The notes: a model not told the origin generated them from the letters alone. DNA of 6,440 nucleotides from Microbacteriaceae bacterium (GCA_012719255.1 JAAYAS010000310.1:1-6440), one strand, 5' to 3'. Positions 1-5,549 are shown, counted from the first letter of the stretch. Numbers and translations: made by a program.

Positions 1-176
1 CCCGCGTCGAAGGTCGTGGTGCCGTCGACGATCGCGACGATCGCGTCGGTGGCCGCGCCGATGAGGAACGGCACGACGATCGTCGCCGCCGCGGTGACGA
101 TGGAGGCGATGATGATGACGACGTAGAACGGCGTGAGTTCGCGGGTGAACGAGAACAGCCGGAGAAGAGCGCGCAC
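1..176 (-). CDS. ABC transporter membrane-domain protein, N-terminal part (partial)
   Basis: Only the first 58 codons are in the window; the gene continues past the left edge. Reading the minus strand from GTG at 176 gives a short basic start (VRALLRLFSFTRE). A hydrophobic helix of about 20 residues follows (residues 17-38, FYVVIIIASIVTAAATIVV), then PFLIGAATDAIV and a polar loop. A basic/amphipathic lead, a first helix and a P-x-L-I-G-x-A-x-D segment are typical of the type-1 exporter membrane domain, usually fused to an ATP-binding domain that would lie outside the window. Substrate cannot be inferred. The GTG has no spaced ribosome site (the only purine run, AGGG, abuts it). It lies 7 bases downstream of a TACGCT hexamer, so leaderless translation is plausible. 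A different start is possible, since no ATG sits close upstream in frame. Confidence 0.72.
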   Translation of the reverse strand, partial: MRALLRLFSFTRELTPFYVVIIIASIVTAAATIVVPFLIGAATDAIVAIVDGTTTFDA

Positions 177-182
177 CCCTCG

Positions 183-188
183 AGCGTA
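183..188 (-). promoter_or_regulatory. Predicted -10 element for a leaderless ABC transporter mRNA
   Basis: On the minus strand TACGCT (TAnnnT pattern) lies so that a transcript starting 7 bases downstream would begin exactly on the G of the GTG start at 176. Leaderless mRNAs starting on ATG or GTG are common in actinobacteria. No good -35 hexamer is visible at about 17 bp upstream, where the sequence is part of the hairpin at 205-245. Predicted from pattern only. Confidence 0.4.
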
Positions 189-204
189 GCCCCGCCCCGG
201 ACGA

Positions 205-245
205 CGGCGGGCGGCCGGCCCCGCGAGGGAGCCGACCGCCCGCCG
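205..245 (-). terminator. Hairpin terminator after the DASS transporter gene
   Basis: CGGCGGGCGG at 205-214 and CCGCCCGCCG at 236-245 are a perfect 10-bp inverted repeat. The stem can continue inward with four pairs (216-219 with 231-234) after one mismatch and two more pairs (221-222 with 228-229), leaving a five-base loop. It starts 17 bases after the transporter stop codon, where an intrinsic terminator is expected. No T-run follows on the minus strand, as is frequent in GC-rich genomes. It also shields the downstream ABC gene, whose putative -10 box lies about 17 bp beyond it. Confidence 0.6.
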
Positions 246-262
246 GGGTCGGGAGCCGAGCG

Positions 263-1930
263 CTAGAGCGCCAGCCCGAACACCGGCACGAGCAGCGCGT
301 ACGCCGCGATCGTGATGAGGATGATGCCGATGATGTTCAACCACACGCCGCCGCGCACCATCTGGCCGATGGTGACGTAGCCCGAGCCGTAGGCGACGGC
401 GTTCGGCGGGGTCGCGACCGGCAGCATGAACGCGCAGGTCGCGGCGAGCGCGACGGGCGCGGTGAGCAGCAGCGGGTCGATGCCCATGCCCATCGCCACA
501 CCGGCGGCCACCGGGATGAACGTCGCCGCGGTGGCGGTGTTCGAGGTGAGCTCGGTGAGGAAGAGGATCGCCGCGGCGAACGCCGCGATGATGAGGATCG
601 TCGGCAGCACCTCGAGGCCGCCCACCACCTCGCCGATCGCCTCGGTGAGGCCCGAGCGCGAGAACATGCCCGACAGGGCGAGGCCGCCGCCGAACAGCAG
701 CAGCACGTCCCACGGCAGCTCCTTCGCGCTGCGCCAGTCGAGCAGCTTCACGCCGCGCTTCGCGCCGGCCGGCAGCAGGAACAGCAGCAGGCCCGCGGCC
801 ATCGCGATGCCCGCATCCGAGATCGGGCTCGAAGTGCCCATCCAGCTCGACACGAGCGGGATGAAGATCCACGACAGCGCCGTGAGCGCGAACACCGCGA
901 GCACGAGCTTCTCGCCGGTCGACATCGGGCCGAGCTTGTCGAGCTCGCGCTGCACGAGCGCCTTGCCGCCGGGGATCTCGTCGATCTCGGGCTTGAACAG
1001 CACCTTCACGAGCAGGAACCAGCAGATCACCATGAAGACGACCGAGATCGGCACGCCGACGATCATCCACTCGCCGAAGCCGATGACGCGGTCGTGGTTC
1101 TCGGCCATGTAGCCGGCGAGGAACGCGTTCGGCGGGGTGCCGATGAGCGTGCCGATCGAGCCGAGCGACGCGGCGTAGGCGATGCCGAGCATGAGCGCGG
1201 TGCCGAAGTTCGTCTTCAGCACGCCGGCGAGCTCCTTCACCGGGTTGCCGTCGGCGTCGAGGGTGACCGATCCGGTCTTCGGATCGTCGCCGGGGGTGTT
1301 CACGACCTGGTTGACGAGCGAGAGCACCGACATGCCGATCGGCAGCATCATCACCGCGGTCGCGGTGTTCGACACCCACATCGACAGGAAGCCGGTGGCG
1401 ATCATGAAGCCGGCGATCATCGCGCCGGGCTTGTTCGGCATGACGCGGAGCACCGCGAGCGCGATGCGGCGGTGGAGGTTCCAGCGCTGCATCGCGAGGG
1501 CGAGGAAGAAGCCGCCCATGAAGAGGAAGATCACGTTGTTGCCGTACGAGGCGCCGATCGTGTCGAAGGTGATCGGCGTCGGGTCGGCGCCGTCGGCGCC
1601 GGGGATCGGCTCGGCGAGCACGGGGAACGCGATGAGCGGCACGAGCGCGGTCGCCGGGATCGGCAGCGCCTCGCTCATCCACCACACGGCCATGAGGCCG
1701 GCGATCGCCGCGGTGAGGCGCGCGTTGTGCGCCATCGCGTCGGCGGGGAGGGTGAAGTAGAGCAGCAGCGCGAGCGCGAGGCCGAGCACCACGCCGCCCC
1801 AGCGGATGCCGTTGGTGCGGGTGTCGATGCCCGCGGCGCGCTCGCCGGGCGACTGCTGATCGATCTCGCGGCCCTTCGCGGGATCGGGGCGGAGCTTCTC
1901 CAGGTGGTCCTGCATTCTCGGTTCGGTCAT
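263..1930 (-). CDS. DASS/SLC13-family sodium-coupled anion (probably di- or tricarboxylate) symporter
   Basis: Predicted 555-residue inner-membrane carrier that would import an anion such as succinate, malate, fumarate or citrate with sodium ions. Residues 1-40 are hydrophilic and probably cytoplasmic; from about 42 onward there are many hydrophobic helices. The two inverted halves each carry the family's SNT motif (residues 187-189 and 463-465, both in the context SNTATA) and a TPPN motif (265-268 and 507-510). The last is preceded by FMLPVA, which matches the signature of sodium/sulfate-type symporters. In known members these re-entrant loops bind sodium and carboxylate. The start at ATG 1930 is chosen because GGAG lies 5 bases upstream. 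The open frame extends to 2194, but that extension has no membrane-protein character and crosses the intergenic region. A polar loop at residues 211-236 follows the first half. The specific substrate cannot be told from sequence; dicarboxylate is the best guess. The gene stands alone, divergent from the amidase. Confidence 0.92.
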   Translation of the reverse strand: MTEPRMQDHLEKLRPDPAKGREIDQQSPGERAAGIDTRTNGIRWGGVVLGLALALLLYFTLPADAMAHNARLTAAIAGLMAVWWMSEALPIPATALVPLIAFPVLAEPIPGADGADPTPITFDTIGASYGNNVIFLFMGGFFLALAMQRWNLHRRIALAVLRVMPNKPGAMIAGFMIATGFLSMWVSNTATAVMMLPIGMSVLSLVNQVVNTPGDDPKTGSVTLDADGNPVKELAGVLKTNFGTALMLGIAYAASLGSIGTLIGTPPNAFLAGYMAENHDRVIGFGEWMIVGVPISVVFMVICWFLLVKVLFKPEIDEIPGGKALVQRELDKLGPMSTGEKLVLAVFALTALSWIFIPLVSSWMGTSSPISDAGIAMAAGLLLFLLPAGAKRGVKLLDWRSAKELPWDVLLLFGGGLALSGMFSRSGLTEAIGEVVGGLEVLPTILIIAAFAAAILFLTELTSNTATAATFIPVAAGVAMGMGIDPLLLTAPVALAATCAFMLPVATPPNAVAYGSGYVTIGQMVRGGVWLNIIGIILITIAAYALLVPVFGLAL

Positions 1931-1935
1931 GTCAT

Positions 1936-1939
1936 CTCC
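1936..1939 (-). promoter_or_regulatory. Ribosome binding site fixing the DASS transporter start
   Basis: GGAG on the minus strand sits 5 bases before ATG at 1930. This decides against the longer open frame reaching 2194 and against the second Met at residue 6. Confidence 0.7.
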
Positions 1940-2001
1940 GTCGACGCGTGTGCAACTGGGTCCGCCGCCTCGATCGGCATCGACCGGTTCAGCGTTCTCA
2001 C

Positions 2002-2030
2002 AGACTAGCGAGCGGTCGGAAACGCACGAA
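2002..2030 (-). promoter_or_regulatory. Possible promoter for the DASS transporter gene
   Basis: The minus strand reads TTCGTG (2025-2030), a 17-bp spacer, then TAGTCT (2002-2007). The -10 fits TAnnnT; the -35 is only a weak match to TTGACA. Transcription would start near 1995, giving a leader of about 65 bases. CGACCG at 1981-1986 and CGGTCG at 2013-2018 flank the -10 box as a short inverted repeat that could be an operator, but six bases each side is close to chance in this composition. Confidence 0.35.
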
Positions 2031-2060
2031 CTCGATGCGCATCCACTACCGACTTTCGGA

Positions 2061-2093
2061 GGTGGTGCGCGGCGGGTCCTGCCGGGAACCACC
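2061..2093 (+). other. Imperfect inverted repeat in the amidase upstream region
   Basis: GGTGGT (2061-2066) pairs with ACCACC (2088-2093). Inside it CGGC (2070-2073) pairs with GCCG (2081-2084), separated by a 3x3 internal loop and closed by a 7-base loop. It could be an RNA hairpin in the amidase leader or an operator. ACCAC at 2173-2177, just before the ribosome site, could compete for the same left arm. No plus-strand promoter is clear enough to show that it is transcribed. Confidence 0.35.
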
Positions 2094-2141
2094 AAATGAA
2101 CGGGATGCATTTGCGCCGCCGGGATGCGACGATGGCACGAG

Positions 2142-2162
2142 CCGCGGCGGCCGCCGCCGCGG
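2142..2162 (+). other. GC-only hairpin just ahead of the amidase ribosome site
   Basis: CCGCGGCGG (2142-2150) and CCGCCGCGG (2154-2162) form a perfect 9-bp inverted repeat with a 3-base loop, ending 18 bases before the GAAGGAG ribosome site. If transcribed, this would be a very stable leader hairpin. No T-run follows, so it is not a clear terminator. GC-rich low complexity makes chance palindromes more likely here. Confidence 0.4.
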
Positions 2163-2180
2163 AGCCGGGTCCACCACTGC

Positions 2181-2187
2181 GAAGGAG
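2181..2187 (+). promoter_or_regulatory. Ribosome binding site of the amidase gene
   Basis: GAAGGAG ends 5 bases before ATG at 2193. This picks that Met over the in-frame ATG at 2124, whose 23-residue extension is arginine- and proline-rich and has no family counterpart that I recognise. Confidence 0.8.
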
Positions 2188-2192
2188 CAGCC

Positions 2193-3932
2193 ATGACCGC
2201 CGACGCCCCCGCCTACGACGTCGTCGAGAAGTCCATCGCGCAGCTGCGCGCCGACCTCGAGTCGGGCGCCGTCACGAGCGTCGGGCTCGTGCGCGCCTAC
2301 CTCGACCGCATCGCCGCCTACGACCGCGACGGCATCCGCCTCAACGCAGTCGTCGTCGACGACCCGGGCGCGCTCGCCGCGGCCGCCGCGAGCGACGCCC
2401 GCCGCGCCGCCGGCGAGACGATCGGGCCGCTCGACGGCATCCCCTACACCGCGAAGGACTCGTACGCCGCCCGCGGACTCACCGTCGCCTCGGGCTCGCC
2501 CGCGTTCGTCGGGCTCGTCGCGCAGCGGGATGCGTTCACCATCGAGCGCCTGCGCGCCGCGGGCGCCGTGCTGCTCGGCCTCACGAACATGCCGCCGATG
2601 GCGAACGGCGGCATGCAGCGCGGCGTCTACGGCCGCGCCGAGAGCCCCTACTCGGCCGACTGGCTCACCTCGGCGTTCGGCTCGGGCTCGTCGAACGGCT
2701 CGGGCACCGCGGTCGCCGCGTCGTTCTGCGCCTTCGGCCTCGGCGAGGAGACCTGGTCGTCGGGCCGGGCGCCGGCGTCGAACAACGCGCTGTGCGCCTA
2801 CACGCCGTCGTGGGGCGTGATCTCGATGCGCGGCAACTGGCCGCTCGTGCCGAACATGGACGTCGTCGTGCCGCACACCCGCTCGATGGCCGATCTGCTC
2901 GAGGTGCTCGACGTGCTCGTCGCCGACGACCGCGAGACCCGCGGCGACTTCTGGCGCGAGCAGCCGTGGCTCGAGGTGCCCCGCGCCTCGGAGGTGCGCC
3001 CCGAGTCGTACCCGGCGCTCGCCGCCGGGCCCGAGTCGCTCGCCGGCCGCCGCTTCGGCGCGCCGCGGATGTTCATCGGCGAGGATGCGGCGGCCGGCAC
3101 CGGCGACCAGCCGCGCTTCGGCGGCCCGGCCGGCACCCCGATCGAGCCGCGCGCGTCGGTGCTCGAGCGGTGGCGCGAGCTGCGCCGCGACCTCGAGGCG
3201 GCCGGCGCCGAGGTCGTCGCGATCGACCTCCCCGTGGTGTCGAACTACGAGGGCGACCGGCCCGGCGCCCCGACCATCGGCACGCGCGGGCTCGTGCCCG
3301 AGGGCTACCTCGACCGCGAGATCCTCGAGCTGTCGCTGCGCTCGTGGCACGAGTTCCTTGCGGCGAACGGCGATCCGGCGCTGCACCGGCTCGCCGACGT
3401 CGATCCCGAGCTGATCTTCCCGCATCCCGAGGGCGCGCTGCCCGACCGGTACGGCTCGCTCGACTTCGACATCCGCGAGTACGTGCGCTTCGCCCGCGAG
3501 GAGGGCATCCCCGAGCTCGAGGAGATCCCGCTCATCGAGGACGGCCTGCGCGGGCTCGAGGCGACGCGGCGCATCGACTTCGAGGCCCAGCTCGACGAGC
3601 TCGGGCTCGACGCCGTGATCTTCCCGGCGGTCGCCGACGTCGGCCCCGCCGACATGGACGTGAACCCCGACTCGGCCGACCTCGGCTGGCGCAACGGCGT
3701 GTGGGTCGCGAACGGCAACCTCGTCTGGCGCCACCTCGGCATCCCGACCGTCACGGTGCCGATGGGCACGATGCGCGACATCGGGATGCCCGTGGGGCTC
3801 ACGATCGCCGGTCGCGCCTACGACGACTCGCGCCTGCTCGCGCTCGGCGCCGCCATCGAGGCCACCGGCCGCCCCGGCCCCGAGGGCCTCGGCCGCCGGA
3901 CCTCGCCGCCCCGCACCCCGCGCCTGCCGTAG
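2193..3932 (+). CDS. Amidase-signature family hydrolase
   Basis: Predicted 579-residue cytoplasmic enzyme that cleaves a carboxamide (or ester-like) bond; substrate unknown. The amidase-signature Ser-cisSer-Lys triad is visible: Lys88 in DGIPYTAKDS, cis-Ser166 in GSGSSNGS (163-170) and nucleophile Ser190 in EETWSSGRAPAS (185-196). The 24-residue spacing from Ser166 to Ser190 equals that in fatty acid amide hydrolase and malonamidase (recalled from the family). Usual members read T-D-T-G-G-S at the nucleophile; this one reads E-E-T-W-S-S, so the two glycines of the oxyanion loop are Trp188 and Ser189. The following N-N-A-L, YTPSWG and RGNWPL (213-218) segments also differ from GatA-type enzymes and point to a distinct subfamily. 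A late conserved block, LGIPTVTVPMG (515-525) followed by MPVGLTIAG (532-540), is normal for the superfamily. There is no GatB or GatC neighbour, so a tRNA-amidotransferase role is unlikely. No signal peptide or membrane helix is seen. The C-terminal 20 residues are Pro/Arg-rich and end inside an imperfect direct repeat. Confidence 0.93.
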   Translation: MTADAPAYDVVEKSIAQLRADLESGAVTSVGLVRAYLDRIAAYDRDGIRLNAVVVDDPGALAAAAASDARRAAGETIGPLDGIPYTAKDSYAARGLTVASGSPAFVGLVAQRDAFTIERLRAAGAVLLGLTNMPPMANGGMQRGVYGRAESPYSADWLTSAFGSGSSNGSGTAVAASFCAFGLGEETWSSGRAPASNNALCAYTPSWGVISMRGNWPLVPNMDVVVPHTRSMADLLEVLDVLVADDRETRGDFWREQPWLEVPRASEVRPESYPALAAGPESLAGRRFGAPRMFIGEDAAAGTGDQPRFGGPAGTPIEPRASVLERWRELRRDLEAAGAEVVAIDLPVVSNYEGDRPGAPTIGTRGLVPEGYLDREILELSLRSWHEFLAANGDPALHRLADVDPELIFPHPEGALPDRYGSLDFDIREYVRFAREEGIPELEEIPLIEDGLRGLEATRRIDFEAQLDELGLDAVIFPAVADVGPADMDVNPDSADLGWRNGVWVANGNLVWRHLGIPTVTVPMGTMRDIGMPVGLTIAGRAYDDSRLLALGAAIEATGRPGPEGLGRRTSPPRTPRLP

Positions 3933-4002
3933 CCGCGGGCCGGCGGCGCGCCCGGGCCGCGGCCTGCCGCCTGCCGCAGCCGCGGGGCGGCGGCGTACCC
4001 GG
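3921..4002 (+). repeat. Imperfect 35-bp direct repeat spanning the amidase stop codon
   Basis: Positions 3921-3955 and 3968-4002 match at 31 of 35 bases with a 47-bp offset. Both begin CGCCTGCCG, then (T/C)AGCCGCGGG, and end CCCGG. In the first copy the variable base makes the stop codon TAG (3930-3932); in the second the same place reads CAG. A local duplication of the gene's 3' end is the simplest reading. Confidence 0.7.
3933..3962 (+). terminator. Hairpin directly after the amidase stop codon
   Basis: CCGCGG-G-CCGG (3933-3943) pairs with CCGG-G-CCGCGG (3952-3962): ten GC pairs, one G-G mismatch and an 8-base loop. It begins at the base after TAG. No T-run follows, so termination is inferred from position and stability. 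The second copy of the surrounding direct repeat has changed bases and forms this stem less well. Confidence 0.5.
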
Positions 4003-4127
4003 CCCGCACCTCCCGCATTTCGCAATCTCCCAGGTCGGCCGCCCCGCCGTCCCATCTGTTCCGCCATCTCACCGGCCCGCTCTCGCCGCCGGGCCCCGTC
4101 TCCCCTCGCCGAATCCACATACCTCCG
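4003..4127. other. Gene-free convergent spacer between amidase end and repeat array
   Basis: This is the middle of the 574-base gap between amidase and ilvC, which are transcribed toward each other. I see no start with a ribosome site, no tRNA-like fold and no clear hairpin. It is C-rich on the plus strand (runs such as CTCCC, CCATCT) and somewhat less GC-biased than the genes. Open frames that cross it on both strands are by-products of the composition. Confidence 0.5.
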
Positions 4128-4158
4128 GCATGTGACCCGGCCGGACACAAGTGACCCT
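4128..4158 (-). repeat. Two inverted copies of the 19-bp array unit
   Basis: On the plus strand, GCATGTGACCC (4128-4138) and ACAAGTGACCCT (4147-4158) are reverse complements of the unit core seen to the right (GGGTCACATGC and AGGGTCACTTGT). The two copies are offset by 19 bp, the same period as the direct array. The linker between them (GGCCGGAC) is unlike the CGCCGCG linker of the direct units. Confidence 0.8.
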
Positions 4159-4178
4159 GCAGCTTCAGGGTCACCTGT
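4147..4178. repeat. Inverted-repeat junction where the array changes direction
   Basis: GTGACCCTG (4151-4159) and CAGGGTCAC (4166-4174) are a perfect 9-bp inverted repeat around the 6-base loop CAGCTT. After one mismatch, three further pairs (4147-4149 with 4176-4178) extend it. It is formed by the last inverted unit meeting the first direct unit. As RNA from either strand it would fold into a hairpin between the two convergent genes and could help termination. Confidence 0.75.
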
Positions 4179-4403
4179 CGCCGCGAAGGTCACATGTCGA
4201 TGCCAGGGTCACATGTCGCCGCGAGGGTCACTTGTCGCCGCGAGGGTCACTTGTCGGTGCCAGGGTCACATGTCGCCGCAAGGGGCACATGTCGCCGCGA
4301 GGGGCACATGTCGGTGCCAGGCCAGGGTCACATGTCGCCGCGAGGGTCGATTGTCGCGGCGAGGGTCACGTGCGCGGCGAGGGTCACGTGCGCGGCGAGG
4401 GTC
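4167..4403 (+). repeat. Tandem array of thirteen 19-bp units, AGGGTCACATGT plus GC linker
   Basis: Unit starts are 4167, 4186, 4205, 4224, 4243, 4262, 4281, 4300, 4324, 4343, 4362, 4380 and 4398. Spacing is 19 bp, except 24 at one step (extra AGGCC at 4319-4323) and 18 at the last two. The core is AGGGTCACnTGT: n is A in most units, T in units 4 and 5, C in unit 1 and G in units 11 and 12. Units 7 and 8 read AGGGGCAC, unit 10 reads AGGGTCGATTGT, and unit 13 keeps only AGGGTC. The linker is CGCCGCG, replaced by CG(A/G)TGCC after units 2, 5 and 8. Thus units 3-5 and 6-8 form two 57-bp blocks agreeing at 52 of 57 positions. The array lies wholly in the gap between convergent genes. It is not coding: the open frames across it use mixed third bases, unlike the genes here. 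Function unknown. Confidence 0.93.
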
Positions 4404-4436
4404 GGGCGTCGCGCGGGCACGGCGCCGGAAACGGCG

Positions 4437-4472
4437 ACGGCGCCCCGGATCCGGAGGGATCCGAGGCGCCGT
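4437..4472 (-). terminator. Terminator hairpin of the ilvBNC operon
   Basis: ACGGCGCC (4437-4444) pairs with GGCGCCGT (4465-4472). After one mismatch CGGATCC (4446-4452) pairs with GGATCCG (4457-4463), closed by the tetraloop GGAG. That is 15 pairs in a 36-base element, starting 34 bases after the ilvC stop. GCACGGCGCC at 4417-4426 is a second possible partner for 4465-4474 (perfect 10 bp). On the minus strand the downstream sequence contains only a short T-run (GTTTC). Confidence 0.72.
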
Positions 4473-4506
4473 GCGCGCGTCGAGGGAGCGAGCTCCGAGC
4501 GAACGA

Positions 4507-5532
4507 CTAGCGGGCGGCCGAGCCGTCGACGTAGTCCTCGTCCTGCTGCTTCCAGGCGAAGAGCTTGCGCAGCTCGACGCCGGTCTTCTCGATCGGGTGC
4601 TGCTCGCCCTTGGCGCGGAGCTCCTTGAACTCGGGGGCGCCGGCGTCCTGGTCGTCGATGAAGCGCTTCGCGAAGGCGCCCGACTGCACGTCGGCGAGCA
4701 CCGCCTTCATGTTCTCCTTGACGTTCGCGTCGATGACGCGGGGGCCCGACACGTAGTCGCCGTACTCGGCGGTGTCCGACACCGACCAGCGCTGCTTGGC
4801 GATGCCGCCCTCCCAGATGAGGTCGACGATCAGCTTGAGCTCGTGCAGCACCTCGAAGTAGGCGATCTCGGGCTGGTAGCCGGCCTCGGTGAGCACCTCG
4901 AAGCCGTACTGCACGAGCTGCGAGGTGCCGCCGCAGAGCACGGCCTGCTCGCCGAACAGGTCGGTCTCGGTCTCCTCGGTGAAGGTGGTCTTGATGACGC
5001 CGGCGCGGGTGCCGCCGATCGCCTTCGCGTACGACTTCGCGATGTCCCAGGCCGAGCCCGAGGCGTCCTGCTCGACGGCGATGATGTCGGGGATGCCGCG
5101 GCCGGCGACGTACTCGCGGCGCACGGTGTGGCCGGGGGCCTTCGGCGCGACGAGGATGACGTCGACGTTCGAGGGCACCTCGATGAGGCCGAAGCGCACG
5201 TTGAAGCCGTGCGCGAAGGCGAGGGTCTTGCCCTCCGAGAGGTTCGGCGCGATGTCGTCGGCGAAGAGCTTCCGCTGCGACTGGTCGGGCGCGAGGATCA
5301 TGATGAGGTCGGCCCAGGCGGCGGCGTCGGCGGTCGACTTCACCTCGAAGCCGTCCTCCTCGGCCTTGGCGACCGACTTCGAGCCCTCGCGGAGGCCGAC
5401 GACGACCTCGACGCCGGAGTCGCGCAGGTTCTGCGAGTGCGCGTGGCCCTGCGAGCCGTAGCCGATGATGGCGACCTTCTTGCCCTGGATGATCGAGAGG
5501 TCGGCGTCGTCGTCGTAGAAGATCTCAGCCAT
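4507..5532 (-). CDS. ilvC: Ketol-acid reductoisomerase (NADP+), class I
   Basis: A 341-residue cytoplasmic enzyme that isomerises and reduces acetolactate or acetohydroxybutyrate, the second common step of valine, leucine and isoleucine synthesis. The N-terminal Rossmann domain shows GYGSQGHAHSQNL (24-36) with the GxGxxG fold. It is followed by GLREGSKS (46-53), where Arg48, Ser51 and Ser53 fit NADPH preference. His108 in FAHGF is the conserved catalytic-region histidine. Magnesium ligands are expected at Asp191 and Glu195 (DLFGEQ), and at Glu227 and Glu231 (FEVLHELKL) in the helical domain; Ser252 (SVSDTAEYG) is the substrate-contact serine. The length fits the short class I form. AAGGAG lies 11 bases before the ATG, rather far but usable. 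It is the last gene of ilvBNC, 60 bases after ilvN, and is followed by a strong hairpin. Confidence 0.98.
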   Translation of the reverse strand: MAEIFYDDDADLSIIQGKKVAIIGYGSQGHAHSQNLRDSGVEVVVGLREGSKSVAKAEEDGFEVKSTADAAAWADLIMILAPDQSQRKLFADDIAPNLSEGKTLAFAHGFNVRFGLIEVPSNVDVILVAPKAPGHTVRREYVAGRGIPDIIAVEQDASGSAWDIAKSYAKAIGGTRAGVIKTTFTEETETDLFGEQAVLCGGTSQLVQYGFEVLTEAGYQPEIAYFEVLHELKLIVDLIWEGGIAKQRWSVSDTAEYGDYVSGPRVIDANVKENMKAVLADVQSGAFAKRFIDDQDAGAPEFKELRAKGEQHPIEKTGVELRKLFAWKQQDEDYVDGSAAR

Positions 5533-5543
5533 GTGGGGATGTG

Positions 5544-5549
5544 CTCCTT
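5544..5549 (-). promoter_or_regulatory. Ribosome binding site of ilvC
   Basis: AAGGAG on the minus strand is 11 bases before the ATG at 5532. The spacing is longer than usual. No other start in frame is better placed, and the MAEIFYDDDA start is typical of the family. The rest of the 60-base gap to ilvN shows no hairpin or promoter that I can support. Confidence 0.6.

Noticed and set aside
1094..2008. Plus-strand frames antisense to the DASS gene (426-1112, 1094-2008, 1182-1760)
   Set aside because: They are shadows of the membrane protein gene, with His/Arg/Glu or Ser/Ala low complexity and no ribosome site or homology signature.
1931..2194. 88-residue N-terminal extension of the DASS transporter
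   Set aside because: The frame is open to 2194, but the good ribosome site is at 1936-1939. The extension is low complexity and would cross the likely promoter.
2046..4193. 715-codon open frame antisense to the amidase, and a similar plus-strand frame at 2096-4135
   Set aside because: Both overlap the well-supported amidase gene in other frames, read as Arg/Ala/Gly-rich low complexity and have no ribosome site or family motif. Long shadow frames are expected at this GC content.
4128..4403. CRISPR array
   Set aside because: The conserved part is only about 12 bp, the intervening 7-bp linkers are themselves repeated, and no cas gene is present.
4167..4403. Iteron-type replication origin or ParB parS cluster
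   Set aside because: Tandem 19-bp repeats resemble iterons, but no rep gene, DnaA box or AT-rich region is present. TCACGTG in units 11 and 12 resembles the centre of parS but lacks its flanking palindrome.
4151..4628. Plus-strand frames over the repeat array with a 19-residue repeating peptide (4151-4510 and 4194-4628)
   Set aside because: A 19-bp unit without stops is open in every frame on this strand. There is no ribosome site, third positions are not GC-biased like the real genes, and one frame runs into ilvC antisense.
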